A stretch of 64,000 nt of DNA from Frateuria terrea. Its GTDB lineage: Bacteria > Pseudomonadota > Gammaproteobacteria > Xanthomonadales > Rhodanobacteraceae. The stretch covers positions 558,001 through 622,000 of the forward strand of contig NZ_FOXL01000003.1 of assembly GCF_900115705.1 (NCBI RefSeq). The letters run 5' to 3'. The notes beneath the pieces are model-generated. The model had not been told where the DNA came from. It made no database searches and saw only the letters and a list, made by a program, of their open reading frames with translations. The translations under genes and the position numbers were made by a program. This document shows, one piece after another, positions 39,815-48,662 of the stretch. The number at the start of each line of letters is the position of its first letter. Position 1 is the first letter of the stretch.

Positions 39815-42340
39815 CTACGTGCCGCCTTCGGAGGCCCAGCGCAGCAGGTGCTGTTCGGTGAGCAGCTTGCCGAAAGCGTTCGCATCCATCGGTGCGCCGT
39901 ACAGGAAGCCCTGCAGCTGCTCGCAGCCGGCCGCGCGCAGGTATTCGGCCTGGGCCTCGTTCTCCACGCCCTCGGCGACGACCGTCTTGCCCAGGCTGCG
40001 CGCCATCGCGATGATCGCCTGGGTGATCGCGGCGGTGTTGGCGTCGGTTTCCACGTCGCGCACGAAGGCGCGGTCGATCTTCAGCGCGTCGACCGGGAAG
40101 TGCTTGAGGTACGACAGGCTGCAGTAGCCGGTGCCGAAGTCGTCCAGCGAGAGCCGCACGCCGCAACGCTTGATCCGCTGCAGCAGCGCGATGGTGGCGT
40201 CGCCGCCGGCCATCACCGTGCGTTCGGTCAGCTCCAGCTCCAGCAGCGCGGGGTCGAGCGAGCAGTCGGCCAGCACCGCTTCGAGCTCGGCCAGGAAGCT
40301 GGCGTGCTGGAACTGCAGCGGTGACACGTTGACCGCGATCGGCACGCCCATCTCCTGCTGGTGCCAGACGTCGCCCTGGCGGCAGGCCTCGCGCAGCACC
40401 CAGGCGCCGACCGGCACGATCAGGCCGACGTCTTCGGCTACCGCGATGAACTGCTCGGGCGGGTAGCGTTCGGTGCCGTCGGGCCCGTACCAGCGCAGCA
40501 GCACCTCGGCGCCGACGATGCGCCCGTCGGTGGCGTCCACCTTCGGCTGGTAGAAAAGCGACAGCTGGTTGCGCGCCATCGCCTGGCGCAGCTCCGCCTC
40601 GATGCGCCGCCGCGCCGCGGCGCGCTCGTTCATCGAGGGGGTGAAGAAGCGGTAGCTCTGGCGGCCGCCGACCTTGACCTCGTACATCGCGCTGTCGGCA
40701 TTGCGCAGCAAGCTGTCGGCATCGGGCGCGTCGTCGGGGAACACGCTGATGCCAACCGACAGGCGCAGGGTCAGCTCCGGCAGGCCGGCCACCGCCGTGC
40801 GTTCGCCGTAAGCGATCAGCCGCTGCGCCACGCTGGCCGCCTGGCCGGGTGCCTCGACCTGCGGCAGCACCACAACGAACTCGTCGCCGTGGTGGCGGCA
40901 CAGCAAATCGTCATCCTTCAGCGCCTGGCGCAGCCGCGCGGCGAACGCGCGCAGCACGCGGTCGCCATTGGACGGACCGTGCTGTTCGTTGATGCGCTTG
41001 AAATGGTCGATGTCGATGTGCAGCAGCGCGCAACGCTGCTGGCGCCGCCGCGCGGTAGCCACGACCTGTTCGATCTGCCCCTGCATCTGGCTTCGGTTGG
41101 GCAGTCCGGTGAGCGTGTCGAGCTGAGTGAGGTGGATCATCTTCAGCGCCAGCGCGCGCGTCTCGCTGACGTCGCGGAACACCAGCACGCCGCCGATCGC
41201 GTGGCCGGCGTGGTCGTGGATGGGTGCGGATGAATCCTCGATCGGTGTCTCGAATCCATTGCGGTGCAGCAGCACGGCCTTGCCTTCCAGGTCCACGATC
41301 GCGTTGCGTTCCATCGCCGTGCGCAGGGGGTTTGCCAACGACGCGCCGGTGCGCGCGTCGCGCAGGCGGAACACCTCGTCCATCGACCGGCCGCGCGCTT
41401 CGGTGGCGCTCCAGCCGGTCAGGCCTTCGGCGATCGGATTGAGCAAGGTGATGCGCAGTTCGAGGTCGGCCGCGATCACCGCATCGCCGATCGAGTTGAG
41501 CGTTACCTCGGCCAGCTCGCGCTCGCGGAACAGCGCCTCCTCGTACTGCTTGCGCTGGCTGATGTCTTCCACCTGCGAGACGAAATACAGTGGCTTGCCG
41601 TGTTCGTCGCGCACCAGCGAGACGCTGAGCTGGAAATGCACGACGTGGCCGTCCTTGTGCAGGTTGCGCTTCTCCATCTGGTAGGCGTCGCTGTCGCCGG
41701 CGAGCATCTGTTGCAGTTGCGCTGCATCGTCGGCGTAGTCGTCCGGATGGGTGATGTCGGCGATGCTGAGGGTGAGGAATTCTTCCTCCGAATAGCCAAG
41801 CATCCGGCATACCGCTTCGTTGACCCGCAGGAAGCGGCCATCCGGGCGCACCAGCGCCATGCCGATGGCGGCGTGCTGGAAGGCGCCGAAGAAGCGCTGC
41901 TCGCTCTCGCGCAGCTTGAGCTCCAGCGCGTGCCGCTCAGTGATGTCGATGAACACCGCGAACGCGCCGTGCACGCGGCCCTGCGGGTCGGCGTCGGGCT
42001 GGAAGCTGGCGTGCATGTAGCGGTGCGCGCGACCGGCGAACAGCACGCCCTCGACCGTGCTCGGGCGTCCGCCCAGAGCTGCCTGCAGGGCTTCGATGAC
42101 CCGCGGCGCGCTGGCCTCGTCCAGCAGTTCATCCAGTTGGCGGCCAGCCAGGCCTTCGGCCGGCCGCCCCAGCCAGCGCCGCGGTGGCTGGTTGGCGAAG
42201 CGCACGCACAGCTCCGGATCGAGGTAGGCGATCAATGCGGGTACGCCACGCAGCACGTGCTCAGGCCAGTTCCGGGCGGAATGGCCGGCATCTTCGGACG
42301 GATCGGACCGCGACCCGTCCGGTGAAAGGGGTTGGTTCAT
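39815..42340 (-). CDS. PAS-GGDEF-EAL cyclic-di-GMP signalling protein
   Basis: 841 residues, no membrane segments. Three PAS domains (about 30-145, 148-270, 275-400) are followed by GGDEF (about 410-570) and EAL (about 585-835). The GGDEF signature is HHGDEF, with no RxxD inhibitory site before it, so diguanylate cyclase activity is doubtful. The EAL domain reads GAEVLLRW but keeps NVSPLQF, LELTE, DDFGTGYCSLSYL and AEGVENEAQ, the metal and catalytic residues, so it is probably an active phosphodiesterase controlled by PAS-bound ligands. GGGGAG precedes the chosen ATG. Confidence 0.93.
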   Translation of the reverse strand: MNQPLSPDGSRSDPSEDAGHSARNWPEHVLRGVPALIAYLDPELCVRFANQPPRRWLGRPAEGLAGRQLDELLDEASAPRVIEALQAALGGRPSTVEGVLFAGRAHRYMHASFQPDADPQGRVHGAFAVFIDITERHALELKLRESEQRFFGAFQHAAIGMALVRPDGRFLRVNEAVCRMLGYSEEEFLTLSIADITHPDDYADDAAQLQQMLAGDSDAYQMEKRNLHKDGHVVHFQLSVSLVRDEHGKPLYFVSQVEDISQRKQYEEALFRERELAEVTLNSIGDAVIAADLELRITLLNPIAEGLTGWSATEARGRSMDEVFRLRDARTGASLANPLRTAMERNAIVDLEGKAVLLHRNGFETPIEDSSAPIHDHAGHAIGGVLVFRDVSETRALALKMIHLTQLDTLTGLPNRSQMQGQIEQVVATARRRQQRCALLHIDIDHFKRINEQHGPSNGDRVLRAFAARLRQALKDDDLLCRHHGDEFVVVLPQVEAPGQAASVAQRLIAYGERTAVAGLPELTLRLSVGISVFPDDAPDADSLLRNADSAMYEVKVGGRQSYRFFTPSMNERAAARRRIEAELRQAMARNQLSLFYQPKVDATDGRIVGAEVLLRWYGPDGTERYPPEQFIAVAEDVGLIVPVGAWVLREACRQGDVWHQQEMGVPIAVNVSPLQFQHASFLAELEAVLADCSLDPALLELELTERTVMAGGDATIALLQRIKRCGVRLSLDDFGTGYCSLSYLKHFPVDALKIDRAFVRDVETDANTAAITQAIIAMARSLGKTVVAEGVENEAQAEYLRAAGCEQLQGFLYGAPMDANAFGKLLTEQHLLRWASEGGT

Positions 42341-42455
42341 GGCACTCCCCCCGAGCGCACACCCCTGCTCTGCCATCCATCATGCGCCTGCCGTTGGGCG
42401 GATGCCACAACCGGCGGAAGTCGCTTCTAGGGAGATCTGACCGACCGTGCCGCTT

Positions 42456-43580
42456 TCAGTGACGCGCGGCGCCTGGTGCGGTGAGCCCGGTCCCGCCCAC
42501 CACCACGCGGCCCTGCGCGTGCAGTGCCGGCTCGCTGCCGAAGCGGGCAGCGAGCACCGCGACCAGCGGCCCCAGCGCCTGCGCAGCCAGCGGGTAGCCA
42601 TGGGCGAGCAGGCGCGGCTGGCCGCTGGCCCCGGCCTGCGCGGCGGTGATCGCCACCACGCCCAGACCGGGGGCCTCGTGCGCGACGAGGAGGGGGGGCG
42701 CCAGTGCTGGATCCGGCGCGGCCAGGGTCTCGAGTAGCCAGCCCTCGGCGCCCTCGCCGTCGGCCAGCTCAAGCGGCAGGCGGTGGGCACCGAGCAGTGC
42801 GGCGTACTGGCGCAACTCGAATACCAGTCCGGCGAAGGCGTGCGCGCGTTCGGCCGCGTCGCCCGGCTGGGCCGCCAGCCAGGCCGCGGGTGAGCCGGCG
42901 TACACCCGGCCGTCGGCGTAGCGCAGCGGCAGGCCGCGTGCGGTGAGCGCGGCTTCGGGCTGGTAGGGCGTAAGCAGTGCCGCTTCCAGCAGGCTCCACA
43001 GCGGTGCCAGGTTGACGTGTTCGTACTGCACGCAGGTGAGCGCGAGCAGGTCGTTGCGGCTCAGGTAGCGGGCGTGCTCGAGCCGCACGCCGAGCGAGCG
43101 CATCAGCCAATCGGCGGTGCGCGCGCCGGCCTCGCCGCGGCCGACCAGTTGCACTTCCATCTCCTGCGCCAGCGCATCGGCCAGCGCCTCGGGCGCGAGC
43201 ACCGACAGCGGCAGCAGGCGGAGCGCGCCACCGGCGTGTCCGGATTCCGGCTCCAGCGTCTGCGCCGGCATGTGGCCGTCGTGGCTGCCGAAGGCGACTA
43301 CGTTCTCCAGGTGGCCGCGCGGCACCCGGCGCGCCAGTTCGTCCAGCGTGGCCCACACGGGGAAGCCCGGGCGCAGCAGCTCGACCGGATCGAACAGCGC
43401 GCCGGCCAGGGCCAGTCGCGCTTCGCCGATGCGCGGAAGCAGCGCATGCAGGTCGTCGGCGACCAGCGCGGCCAGCGCTGCGGCCTCGTCGCGGCTCAGC
43501 GTGGCGGTGGCAGGCGACTGGCCCGGTGGCAGTTCCAGCGCGAGCACCGCGGGCAGGGCGATCAGCGGTTGCGCATCCAT
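42456..43580 (-). CDS. Conserved hypothetical protein, 374 residues
   Basis: I do not recognise a family. The protein is soluble, Ala/Leu-rich and mostly helical, with no signal peptide. Visible features are GHLENVVAFGSHDGHMPAQ (about 88-106), LRLLPLSVLAPEALADAL and a C-terminal LVAHEAPGLGVVAITAAQAG followed by a Gly-rich end (GRVVVGGTGLTAPG). Codon usage matches the surrounding genes, so it is a real gene. It is divergent from the thiolase gene (128-base gap) and 115 bases upstream of the PAS-GGDEF-EAL gene in the opposite sense of transcription order, i.e. on the same strand but beyond its start. Confidence 0.7.
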   Translation of the reverse strand: MDAQPLIALPAVLALELPPGQSPATATLSRDEAAALAALVADDLHALLPRIGEARLALAGALFDPVELLRPGFPVWATLDELARRVPRGHLENVVAFGSHDGHMPAQTLEPESGHAGGALRLLPLSVLAPEALADALAQEMEVQLVGRGEAGARTADWLMRSLGVRLEHARYLSRNDLLALTCVQYEHVNLAPLWSLLEAALLTPYQPEAALTARGLPLRYADGRVYAGSPAAWLAAQPGDAAERAHAFAGLVFELRQYAALLGAHRLPLELADGEGAEGWLLETLAAPDPALAPPLLVAHEAPGLGVVAITAAQAGASGQPRLLAHGYPLAAQALGPLVAVLAARFGSEPALHAQGRVVVGGTGLTAPGAARH

Positions 43581-43708
43581 CAGCGGGACGTCCGAACGGC
43601 GGGGAACCGACGATTATAGGCCGCGACCGTCGTTCACGCTTTTGGGCTTCCTACGCATGGGCCTGCGGGTTAGCCTTGGGGGCTCACGGCTTCAGGACCG
43701 CCCCGGAC

Positions 43709-44992
43709 ATGGAAAAAACCAGGAAGCGCGTCGGTGTGATCGGCGGTGTGCGCATCCCGTTCTGCCGCAACAACACCGCCTACGCCGACGTCGGCAACTT
43801 CGGCATGTCGGTCAAGGTGCTCGGCGCGCTGGTGGAGCGCTACGGCCTGCACGGCGTGGAACTGGGTGAAGTGGCGCTGGGCGCAGTGATCAAGCACGCC
43901 GCCGACTGGAACCTCGCGCGCGAGGCGCTGCTGAGTTCCGGCCTGGCGCCGACCACCCCGGGCATCACCACGGCACGCGCCTGCGGCACCTCGCTGGACA
44001 ACGCCATCATCGTGGCCAACAAGATCGCGGTGGGGCAGATCGAAGCCGGCATCGCCGCCGGTTCGGACACCACCAGCGACGTGCCGATCGTCTACGGCGA
44101 ACGCCTGCGCAAGCGGCTGCTGGCCATCAACCGCGCCAAGGGCTGGCAGGACAAGCTCGCCGCTGCCACGCGCGGCTTCTCGATAGCGGAACTGAAACCT
44201 TCGTTTCCCGGCGTGGCCGAGCCGCGCACCGGCATGTCGATGGGCGACCACTGCGAGAAGATGGCGCGCGAGTGGCACATCGACCGCCCGTCGCAGGACG
44301 CCCTGGCGCTGGCAAGCCACAAGAAGCTGGCCGCGGCCTACGAGTCCGGCTTCATGGACGACCTGGTCGTGCCCTTTCGCGGCGTCAAGCGCGACAACAT
44401 CCTGCGGCCGGATACCAGCATGGAGAAGCTGGCGACGCTCAAGCCGGCCTTCGATCGCACCTCCGGCCACGGCACGCTTACCGCCGGCAATTCGACGGCG
44501 CTGTCCGACGGCGCCGCCGCGGTGCTGCTGGCGGGCGAGGACTGGGCCGCGCAACGCGGGCTGCCCGTGCAGGCCTGGGTGCGCGATGCCGAGGTGGCTG
44601 CGGTCGACTTCGTGCACGGCGAGGGCCTGCTGATGGCCCCGACCGTCGCCGTGGCGCGGCTGCTCGCACGCAACGGGCTCACCCTGCAGGACTTCGACTT
44701 CTACGAGATCCATGAAGCGTTCGCCGCGCAGGTGCTGTGCACCTTGCGTGCGTGGGAAAGCGCCGATTACTGCCGCAACCGGCTGGGCCTTTCCGCGCCG
44801 CTGGGCAGCATCGACCCGGCCAGGCTCAACGTGCACGGCTCCAGCCTGGCCGTCGGCCACCCGTTCGCCGCCACCGGTGCGCGGCTGGTCGCCACGCTGG
44901 CCAAGGAGCTGGCGCAGAAGGGCAGCGGCCGCGGCCTGATTTCGATCTGCACCGCCGGCGGCATGGGCGTGGTGGCGATCCTGGAGCGCTGA
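43709..44992 (+). CDS. Thiolase (acetyl-CoA acyltransferase, FadI-like)
   Basis: 427 residues. Nucleophile Cys92 in TTARACGTSLDNA, then the catalytic His segments EIHEAFAAQ and VGHPFAATGAR, and the second active-site Cys in ISICTAGGMGV. The length (about 35 residues over biosynthetic thiolases) and NNTAYADVGNFGMSVKVL near the start fit the FadI/YfcY branch, which cleaves 3-ketoacyl-CoA in fatty-acid degradation; an acetoacetyl-CoA role is also possible. No fadJ-type partner is adjacent. The following TonB-like gene starts 14 bases after the stop. Confidence 0.92.
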   Translation: MEKTRKRVGVIGGVRIPFCRNNTAYADVGNFGMSVKVLGALVERYGLHGVELGEVALGAVIKHAADWNLAREALLSSGLAPTTPGITTARACGTSLDNAIIVANKIAVGQIEAGIAAGSDTTSDVPIVYGERLRKRLLAINRAKGWQDKLAAATRGFSIAELKPSFPGVAEPRTGMSMGDHCEKMAREWHIDRPSQDALALASHKKLAAAYESGFMDDLVVPFRGVKRDNILRPDTSMEKLATLKPAFDRTSGHGTLTAGNSTALSDGAAAVLLAGEDWAAQRGLPVQAWVRDAEVAAVDFVHGEGLLMAPTVAVARLLARNGLTLQDFDFYEIHEAFAAQVLCTLRAWESADYCRNRLGLSAPLGSIDPARLNVHGSSLAVGHPFAATGARLVATLAKELAQKGSGRGLISICTAGGMGVVAILER

Positions 44993-45006
44993 ACCGCGCC
45001 GTCGCC

Positions 45007-45516
45007 ATGCCGCGCCTGCGCATCACCGCTGCCCTGAGTGTGCTGGCCTTGCTCATCGGCATCTGGGGCACCGACTGGCTGAGCGGCTTCACCGACGACT
45101 GGATCGGGCCGCCGCCAAGACCGGCTGCGCAGGCCGCGGCGCGCGCGCATCGTGCACCGGTGCGCCATCGCGCGCATGCCGCGCCACGCGTGGTCGGCGC
45201 GCAACCGGAAGCTGCTCCGCACCCCGTGCCGGTGGCATCACCGGCGCTGGTGCCGCTGGACACGCCGCCGGGTCCGTCCTCCTGGGTGCAGCTGCGTGGC
45301 CATCTGGACGGCCGCGTGGTGCTCGATGTCGCCACCGATGGCACCGGCCAGGTCACCGCCGCTCGCGTTGCCAGGTCCAGCGGCGACCCGGTACTCGACG
45401 CGCACGCCGTGGCCACGGTCCAGCGCTGGCGCTTCGCCGTGCCCGCCGGTGCTGCCGGCGTGCAGGGCGAACTGCCCATGCGCTTCGACAGCCGCGCGCC
45501 TTCGACGCCACCTTGA
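45007..45516 (+). CDS. TonB-like protein (C-terminal TonB domain)
   Basis: 169 residues. One N-terminal membrane segment (about 5-25, ITAALSVLALLIGIWGTDWL), a Pro/Ala/Arg-rich spacer (about 33-82), and a TonB_C domain (about 93-165: VVLDVATDGTGQVTAARVARSS and TVQRWRFAVPAG). This is the layout of a short energy transducer that spans the periplasm, but no exbB/exbD is nearby. It may serve one of the TonB receptors such as that at 25 kb. The ATG follows the thiolase stop by 14 bases; no strong Shine-Dalgarno sequence. Confidence 0.75.
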   Translation: MPRLRITAALSVLALLIGIWGTDWLSGFTDDWIGPPPRPAAQAAARAHRAPVRHRAHAAPRVVGAQPEAAPHPVPVASPALVPLDTPPGPSSWVQLRGHLDGRVVLDVATDGTGQVTAARVARSSGDPVLDAHAVATVQRWRFAVPAGAAGVQGELPMRFDSRAPSTPP

Positions 45517-45518
45517 GC

Positions 45519-45542
45519 CGCCCTCTCCCCCGCGGAGAGGGT
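45519..45542. repeat. Dispersed CCCTCTCC-type repeat, copy 6
   Basis: Perfect arms CCCTCTCC (45521-45528) and GGAGAGGG (45534-45541) with a five-base loop, directly after the TonB-like stop. It may terminate transcription between the convergent TonB-like and phospholipase-D genes. Confidence 0.75.
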
Positions 45543-45600
45543 CACTCTCGGCGAGCTTGGCGACCCCGTCGGGCTCCCACGCGGCGCTCCTGCGAGCCCC

Positions 45601-45640
45601 GGGCCCTCATCCGGCCTTCTACCCGGAGGGGGAAGGAGCA
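45601..45640. repeat. Dispersed CCCTCTCC-type repeat, degenerate copy 7
   Basis: CCCTCATCCGGCC followed by ACCCGGAGGGGGAAGG, a diverged version of the same element 60 bases after copy 6. The two copies fill most of the 147-base gap between convergent genes. Confidence 0.5.
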
Positions 45641-45663
45641 AGTGCCACCGCTAAGTGCCACCG

Positions 45664-47562
45664 CTACAGGATCCCGCTCGCGCTCGACCCGAACGCCGTG
45701 ATCAGCCGCGTGTAGATCAGCTTGGGCGACAACGCCACGTCCGGGAAATCGCCCACCGGCTCGTAACAGCTGAAGAACCCCGGGTCGCTCGGCCGCATCG
45801 GCGTGCAACCTGCCTTCAGCTGGTAGCTGGTGGCGAAGCGGTAGGGCCAGAAGTCGAACAGCGGCAGGCTCTCGGAAAGGTCACCGATGGCCTGGTTGAG
45901 CTTGGTCAGGAACGGCACCACCGGCCGCCGCGGCGCGATCACCCAGGCGTTCTGCGGCTGGGTGTCGCGCAGGATCGCCTGGCGCAGCTGCTCGGCGAAG
46001 CGCGGGTCGTAGACGATCACGCCGGCCTCGGTGTTGTAGTGGTCCGAACGCGGATCGAAATTATGCGAGCCGACCATGGCGAAGCGGTCGTCCACCACGA
46101 TCGACTTCGCGTGCAGGGCGAAGCGGCGGCCCTCGCTGACCAGCGGCGCCGGGCGCTGGCTGCTGCCGTGGCTGCCGAGCAGGCCGTGGGTCTCGGTGCC
46201 GACGTAGCGGTGCGAGACGTCGTGCGCGCGATCGCCGTTGGCATGCCCGTCGTCGCCGATCCACTCGAGGCTGGCGCGTGCGTTCGCTGCGGCCGCGTCG
46301 GTGGCGTGCGGTTTGAGCTCGTAGATCTCGAAGCCGTATCGCTTCAGGTAGCGCTTGCGGTGCTTGTAGGACACCGCGTACACGGCGAAGGCGTCGGTGG
46401 AGGCCAGCGAATTGGTCGACACCACGATGTGCGGCGGCGGGCTTTCCTTGTGCAGGCGTTCGAAGATCCGCCGCGCGCGCCGGCTCATCACCAGGTAGGG
46501 CGTCTGCAGCACCACCTCGTGGCGTGCCGCGCCGACCATCTGCATCACGTGGGCGGTGAACTGGCGCGCCTGGCGCTTGAGCGGCTGCTCGGTCTTGGCT
46601 GGCAGGTCGCTGAAGAACTCCACTTCGCCGGTCTGCACGCTGTCGGCCAGCACGTGGGCCTGCAGCCATGCTGCATCACTGGCTTCCTGCTCGACGCGGA
46701 AGACCCGCTGCGGATGTTCGTATGTCGGCGCTGGCCAGTCCGGCGCGTCCGGGTGGTTGAGGATGTAGTGGTTGACGTCGCGCAGGTGGGTCAGCGGCAC
46801 CGAGCGCCTGTGCCGCCAGAACAGCGCGAAGCTCCTGCCCATCGACTGCGCGGCCGGACCGCCGACCAGCACGTCGCGGTCGACGTAGTCGAAGTCGTCG
46901 TCCCAGTCGAAGTAGCGATCCTGGTAGTTGCGCCCGCCGGTGATGCCGGCCGTGCCGTCGACCACCAGCACCTTGTTGTGCATGCGCTGGTTGAAGCGGA
47001 AAAAACAGCAGGCGATGCCGGCGGCCCATTCCAGCGGCGACGTGCTCGCCTCGTGGAAGGTCGGGTTGTACAGGCGCACCTTCAGGTTGGGGCTGGCGCG
47101 CGCGAGGCGATCGAGCACAGCCACATTGCCGAAGGAAAACAGCTGGTCGGCGAGGATACGCACCTGCACGCCGCGGCGCGCGGCCTTCACCAGTTCGTCC
47201 AGCACCAGTTGGCCGACGTCGTCCTGGTCCCAGATGTAGGTCTGCACGTCGATCGTGCGTCGTGCCGCGCGGATCAGGCTGAGCCGCGCCACCAGCGCCG
47301 GCTCGCTCTCATCCAGCAGCGCCACCCGGTGTTGCGGGTGGGTCGGTGTCGACGCGGCCAGCGCCTGTCGCGCGGCATCGAGCAGCGGCGAAGGTTGCGC
47401 GCAGTGGTCGGCACGATCGCAGGAAGAAGCCGCCGGCGTGGTGGCGGCGACCATGGCGTCGGCACGGCGGATCTGCGCGCGCGACAGCGTGCACCCATCG
47501 AGCAGTGCGGCAGCGGCGAGCAGGGCGAACAGGGCGAGGCGACGCAAAGACATGCCACGCAT
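45664..47562 (-). CDS. Phospholipase-D-superfamily lipoprotein (ClsC-like)
   Basis: 632 residues. Signal peptide with lipobox LAAAALLDGC (Cys at about 24). Two HKD motifs: HNKVLVVDGTAGITGGRN and HAKSIVVDDRFAMVGSHNFD, the second followed by HYNTEAGV; DVQTYIWDQDDVG precedes the first. The nearest known relatives are cardiolipin synthase C-type enzymes, which condense phospholipids; a phospholipase role is also possible. It is about 150 residues longer than E. coli ClsC, mainly in a middle insert (about 270-330). Two nearby ATGs could serve as start (47562 or 47553); neither has a clear ribosome site. Confidence 0.87.
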   Translation of the reverse strand: MRGMSLRRLALFALLAAAALLDGCTLSRAQIRRADAMVAATTPAASSCDRADHCAQPSPLLDAARQALAASTPTHPQHRVALLDESEPALVARLSLIRAARRTIDVQTYIWDQDDVGQLVLDELVKAARRGVQVRILADQLFSFGNVAVLDRLARASPNLKVRLYNPTFHEASTSPLEWAAGIACCFFRFNQRMHNKVLVVDGTAGITGGRNYQDRYFDWDDDFDYVDRDVLVGGPAAQSMGRSFALFWRHRRSVPLTHLRDVNHYILNHPDAPDWPAPTYEHPQRVFRVEQEASDAAWLQAHVLADSVQTGEVEFFSDLPAKTEQPLKRQARQFTAHVMQMVGAARHEVVLQTPYLVMSRRARRIFERLHKESPPPHIVVSTNSLASTDAFAVYAVSYKHRKRYLKRYGFEIYELKPHATDAAAANARASLEWIGDDGHANGDRAHDVSHRYVGTETHGLLGSHGSSQRPAPLVSEGRRFALHAKSIVVDDRFAMVGSHNFDPRSDHYNTEAGVIVYDPRFAEQLRQAILRDTQPQNAWVIAPRRPVVPFLTKLNQAIGDLSESLPLFDFWPYRFATSYQLKAGCTPMRPSDPGFFSCYEPVGDFPDVALSPKLIYTRLITAFGSSASGIL

Positions 47563-47620
47563 GATACGGGCGTTGCCCGAGCATCGAAGCAAGGCGCCCG
47601 CGCCGGCGTAGCCAGGCGGT

Positions 47621-48175
47621 TCAGTCGGGCGCGCGGGCGATCGCGATGGAAAGTGCAAGCTCCACGTGGTCGGACAGCAGGGCGTGGTGGCCGCCCATGC
47701 CGAATTCGCTGCGACGCAGTTCGCCGTGAGCCTCGATCAAGCAGGCGTCGGCGGTGCAGCGGGCGGGCAGCAGTTCGAAGCGCACCGGGCGGGTGACCCC
47801 GCGCAAGGTGAGCTGGCCATCCAGCGGGCCACCTTCCTCGAGCGCGCCACGCGCCACCGGCGCGGAAACGAAATGCAGGGCCGGGTAATGCGCCGCATCG
47901 AAGAACTCCTCATCGAGTACCCAGCGGCGCAGGCGCTGCGAGTCCATGGCCAGGCTGTCCACCGCCACGCGGGCATCCACCACGACTTGCTCGTCGACCT
48001 GCGGCCGAACCGTCCCGACGATGCGCTCGAAGCGGCCGTGGACCGTGTGCAGCCACAGCAGGCGGATGCCGAAGTCGGCGTGCGAAGGCGGGCTCTGAAT
48101 GTGCCACATGCGGGCCGGTGCCGCGTGGGTGGCGAGCGCCAGGCCCAGCAGCGCGACCGCGGTGGCCGTTCGCAT
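47621..48175 (-). CDS. YceI-family periplasmic protein
   Basis: 184 residues. Signal peptide at about 1-18 (MRTATAVALLGLALATHA), then the YceI lipocalin-like barrel: SHADFGIRLLWLHTVHGRFE near the start (family usually has S-x-V-x-F-x-I-x-H), LDEEFFDAAHYPALHFVS and GQLTLRGVTRPVRFEL. Such proteins bind isoprenoid lipids; ligand unknown here. It overlaps the phosphatase gene by TGATG, so the two are co-translated. Confidence 0.88.
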   Translation of the reverse strand: MRTATAVALLGLALATHAAPARMWHIQSPPSHADFGIRLLWLHTVHGRFERIVGTVRPQVDEQVVVDARVAVDSLAMDSQRLRRWVLDEEFFDAAHYPALHFVSAPVARGALEEGGPLDGQLTLRGVTRPVRFELLPARCTADACLIEAHGELRRSEFGMGGHHALLSDHVELALSIAIARAPD

Positions 48176-48648
48176 CAGGGCGACCAGAACGCATCCAGCC
48201 GCGCGTTGCCCGGCTCCAGCGCGTCGTGCAGGTGCAGCACCGCCAGCCCCGCCGGCGGCATGCCGCGGAATTCGTCCGAGCGGCCTTCGACCAACAGCGC
48301 CACCAGCCGCTCGATGCCCGGATTGTGCCCGACCAGCAGCACGCAGCGGGCATCGGCATGCTGGTCGAGCAGCGCCAGCAGCTCGCCCGGCGTCGCCTCG
48401 TACACGTCCTCGGACAAACCGATCGAGGCGTCCGGCGTCATCGCGCGCATCGCCAGGTCGGCGGTGTGGCGGGCGCGCTCGGCGGGCGAGCACAGCACGC
48501 GGTCGGGGCGCGCACCGTGGGAGGCCAGCCAGCGGCCGGCGGCCAGTGCCTCCTGTTCGCCGCGCGGGCTCAGCGTGCGGCTGCGGTCGTCGCCGCCGGT
48601 GGCCGCGGGCAGCGCCTCGGCGTGTCGCAACAAGATCAGTTCCTGCAT
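48175..48648 (-). CDS. SixA-type histidine phosphatase
   Basis: 157 residues. The phosphohistidine motif LLRHAEA opens the protein and the second catalytic histidine is in LLVGHNPGIERLV; SPAERARHTADLA carries the conserved Arg. It lacks the extra lobes of phosphoglycerate mutases, matching SixA, which removes phosphate from phosphotransferase-system or phosphorelay proteins. It sits between the ParA-like gene (14 bases upstream) and yceI (overlapping). Confidence 0.88.
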   Translation of the reverse strand: MQELILLRHAEALPAATGGDDRSRTLSPRGEQEALAAGRWLASHGARPDRVLCSPAERARHTADLAMRAMTPDASIGLSEDVYEATPGELLALLDQHADARCVLLVGHNPGIERLVALLVEGRSDEFRGMPPAGLAVLHLHDALEPGNARLDAFWSP

Positions 48649-48662
48649 GGCGTTCCTCGCAT

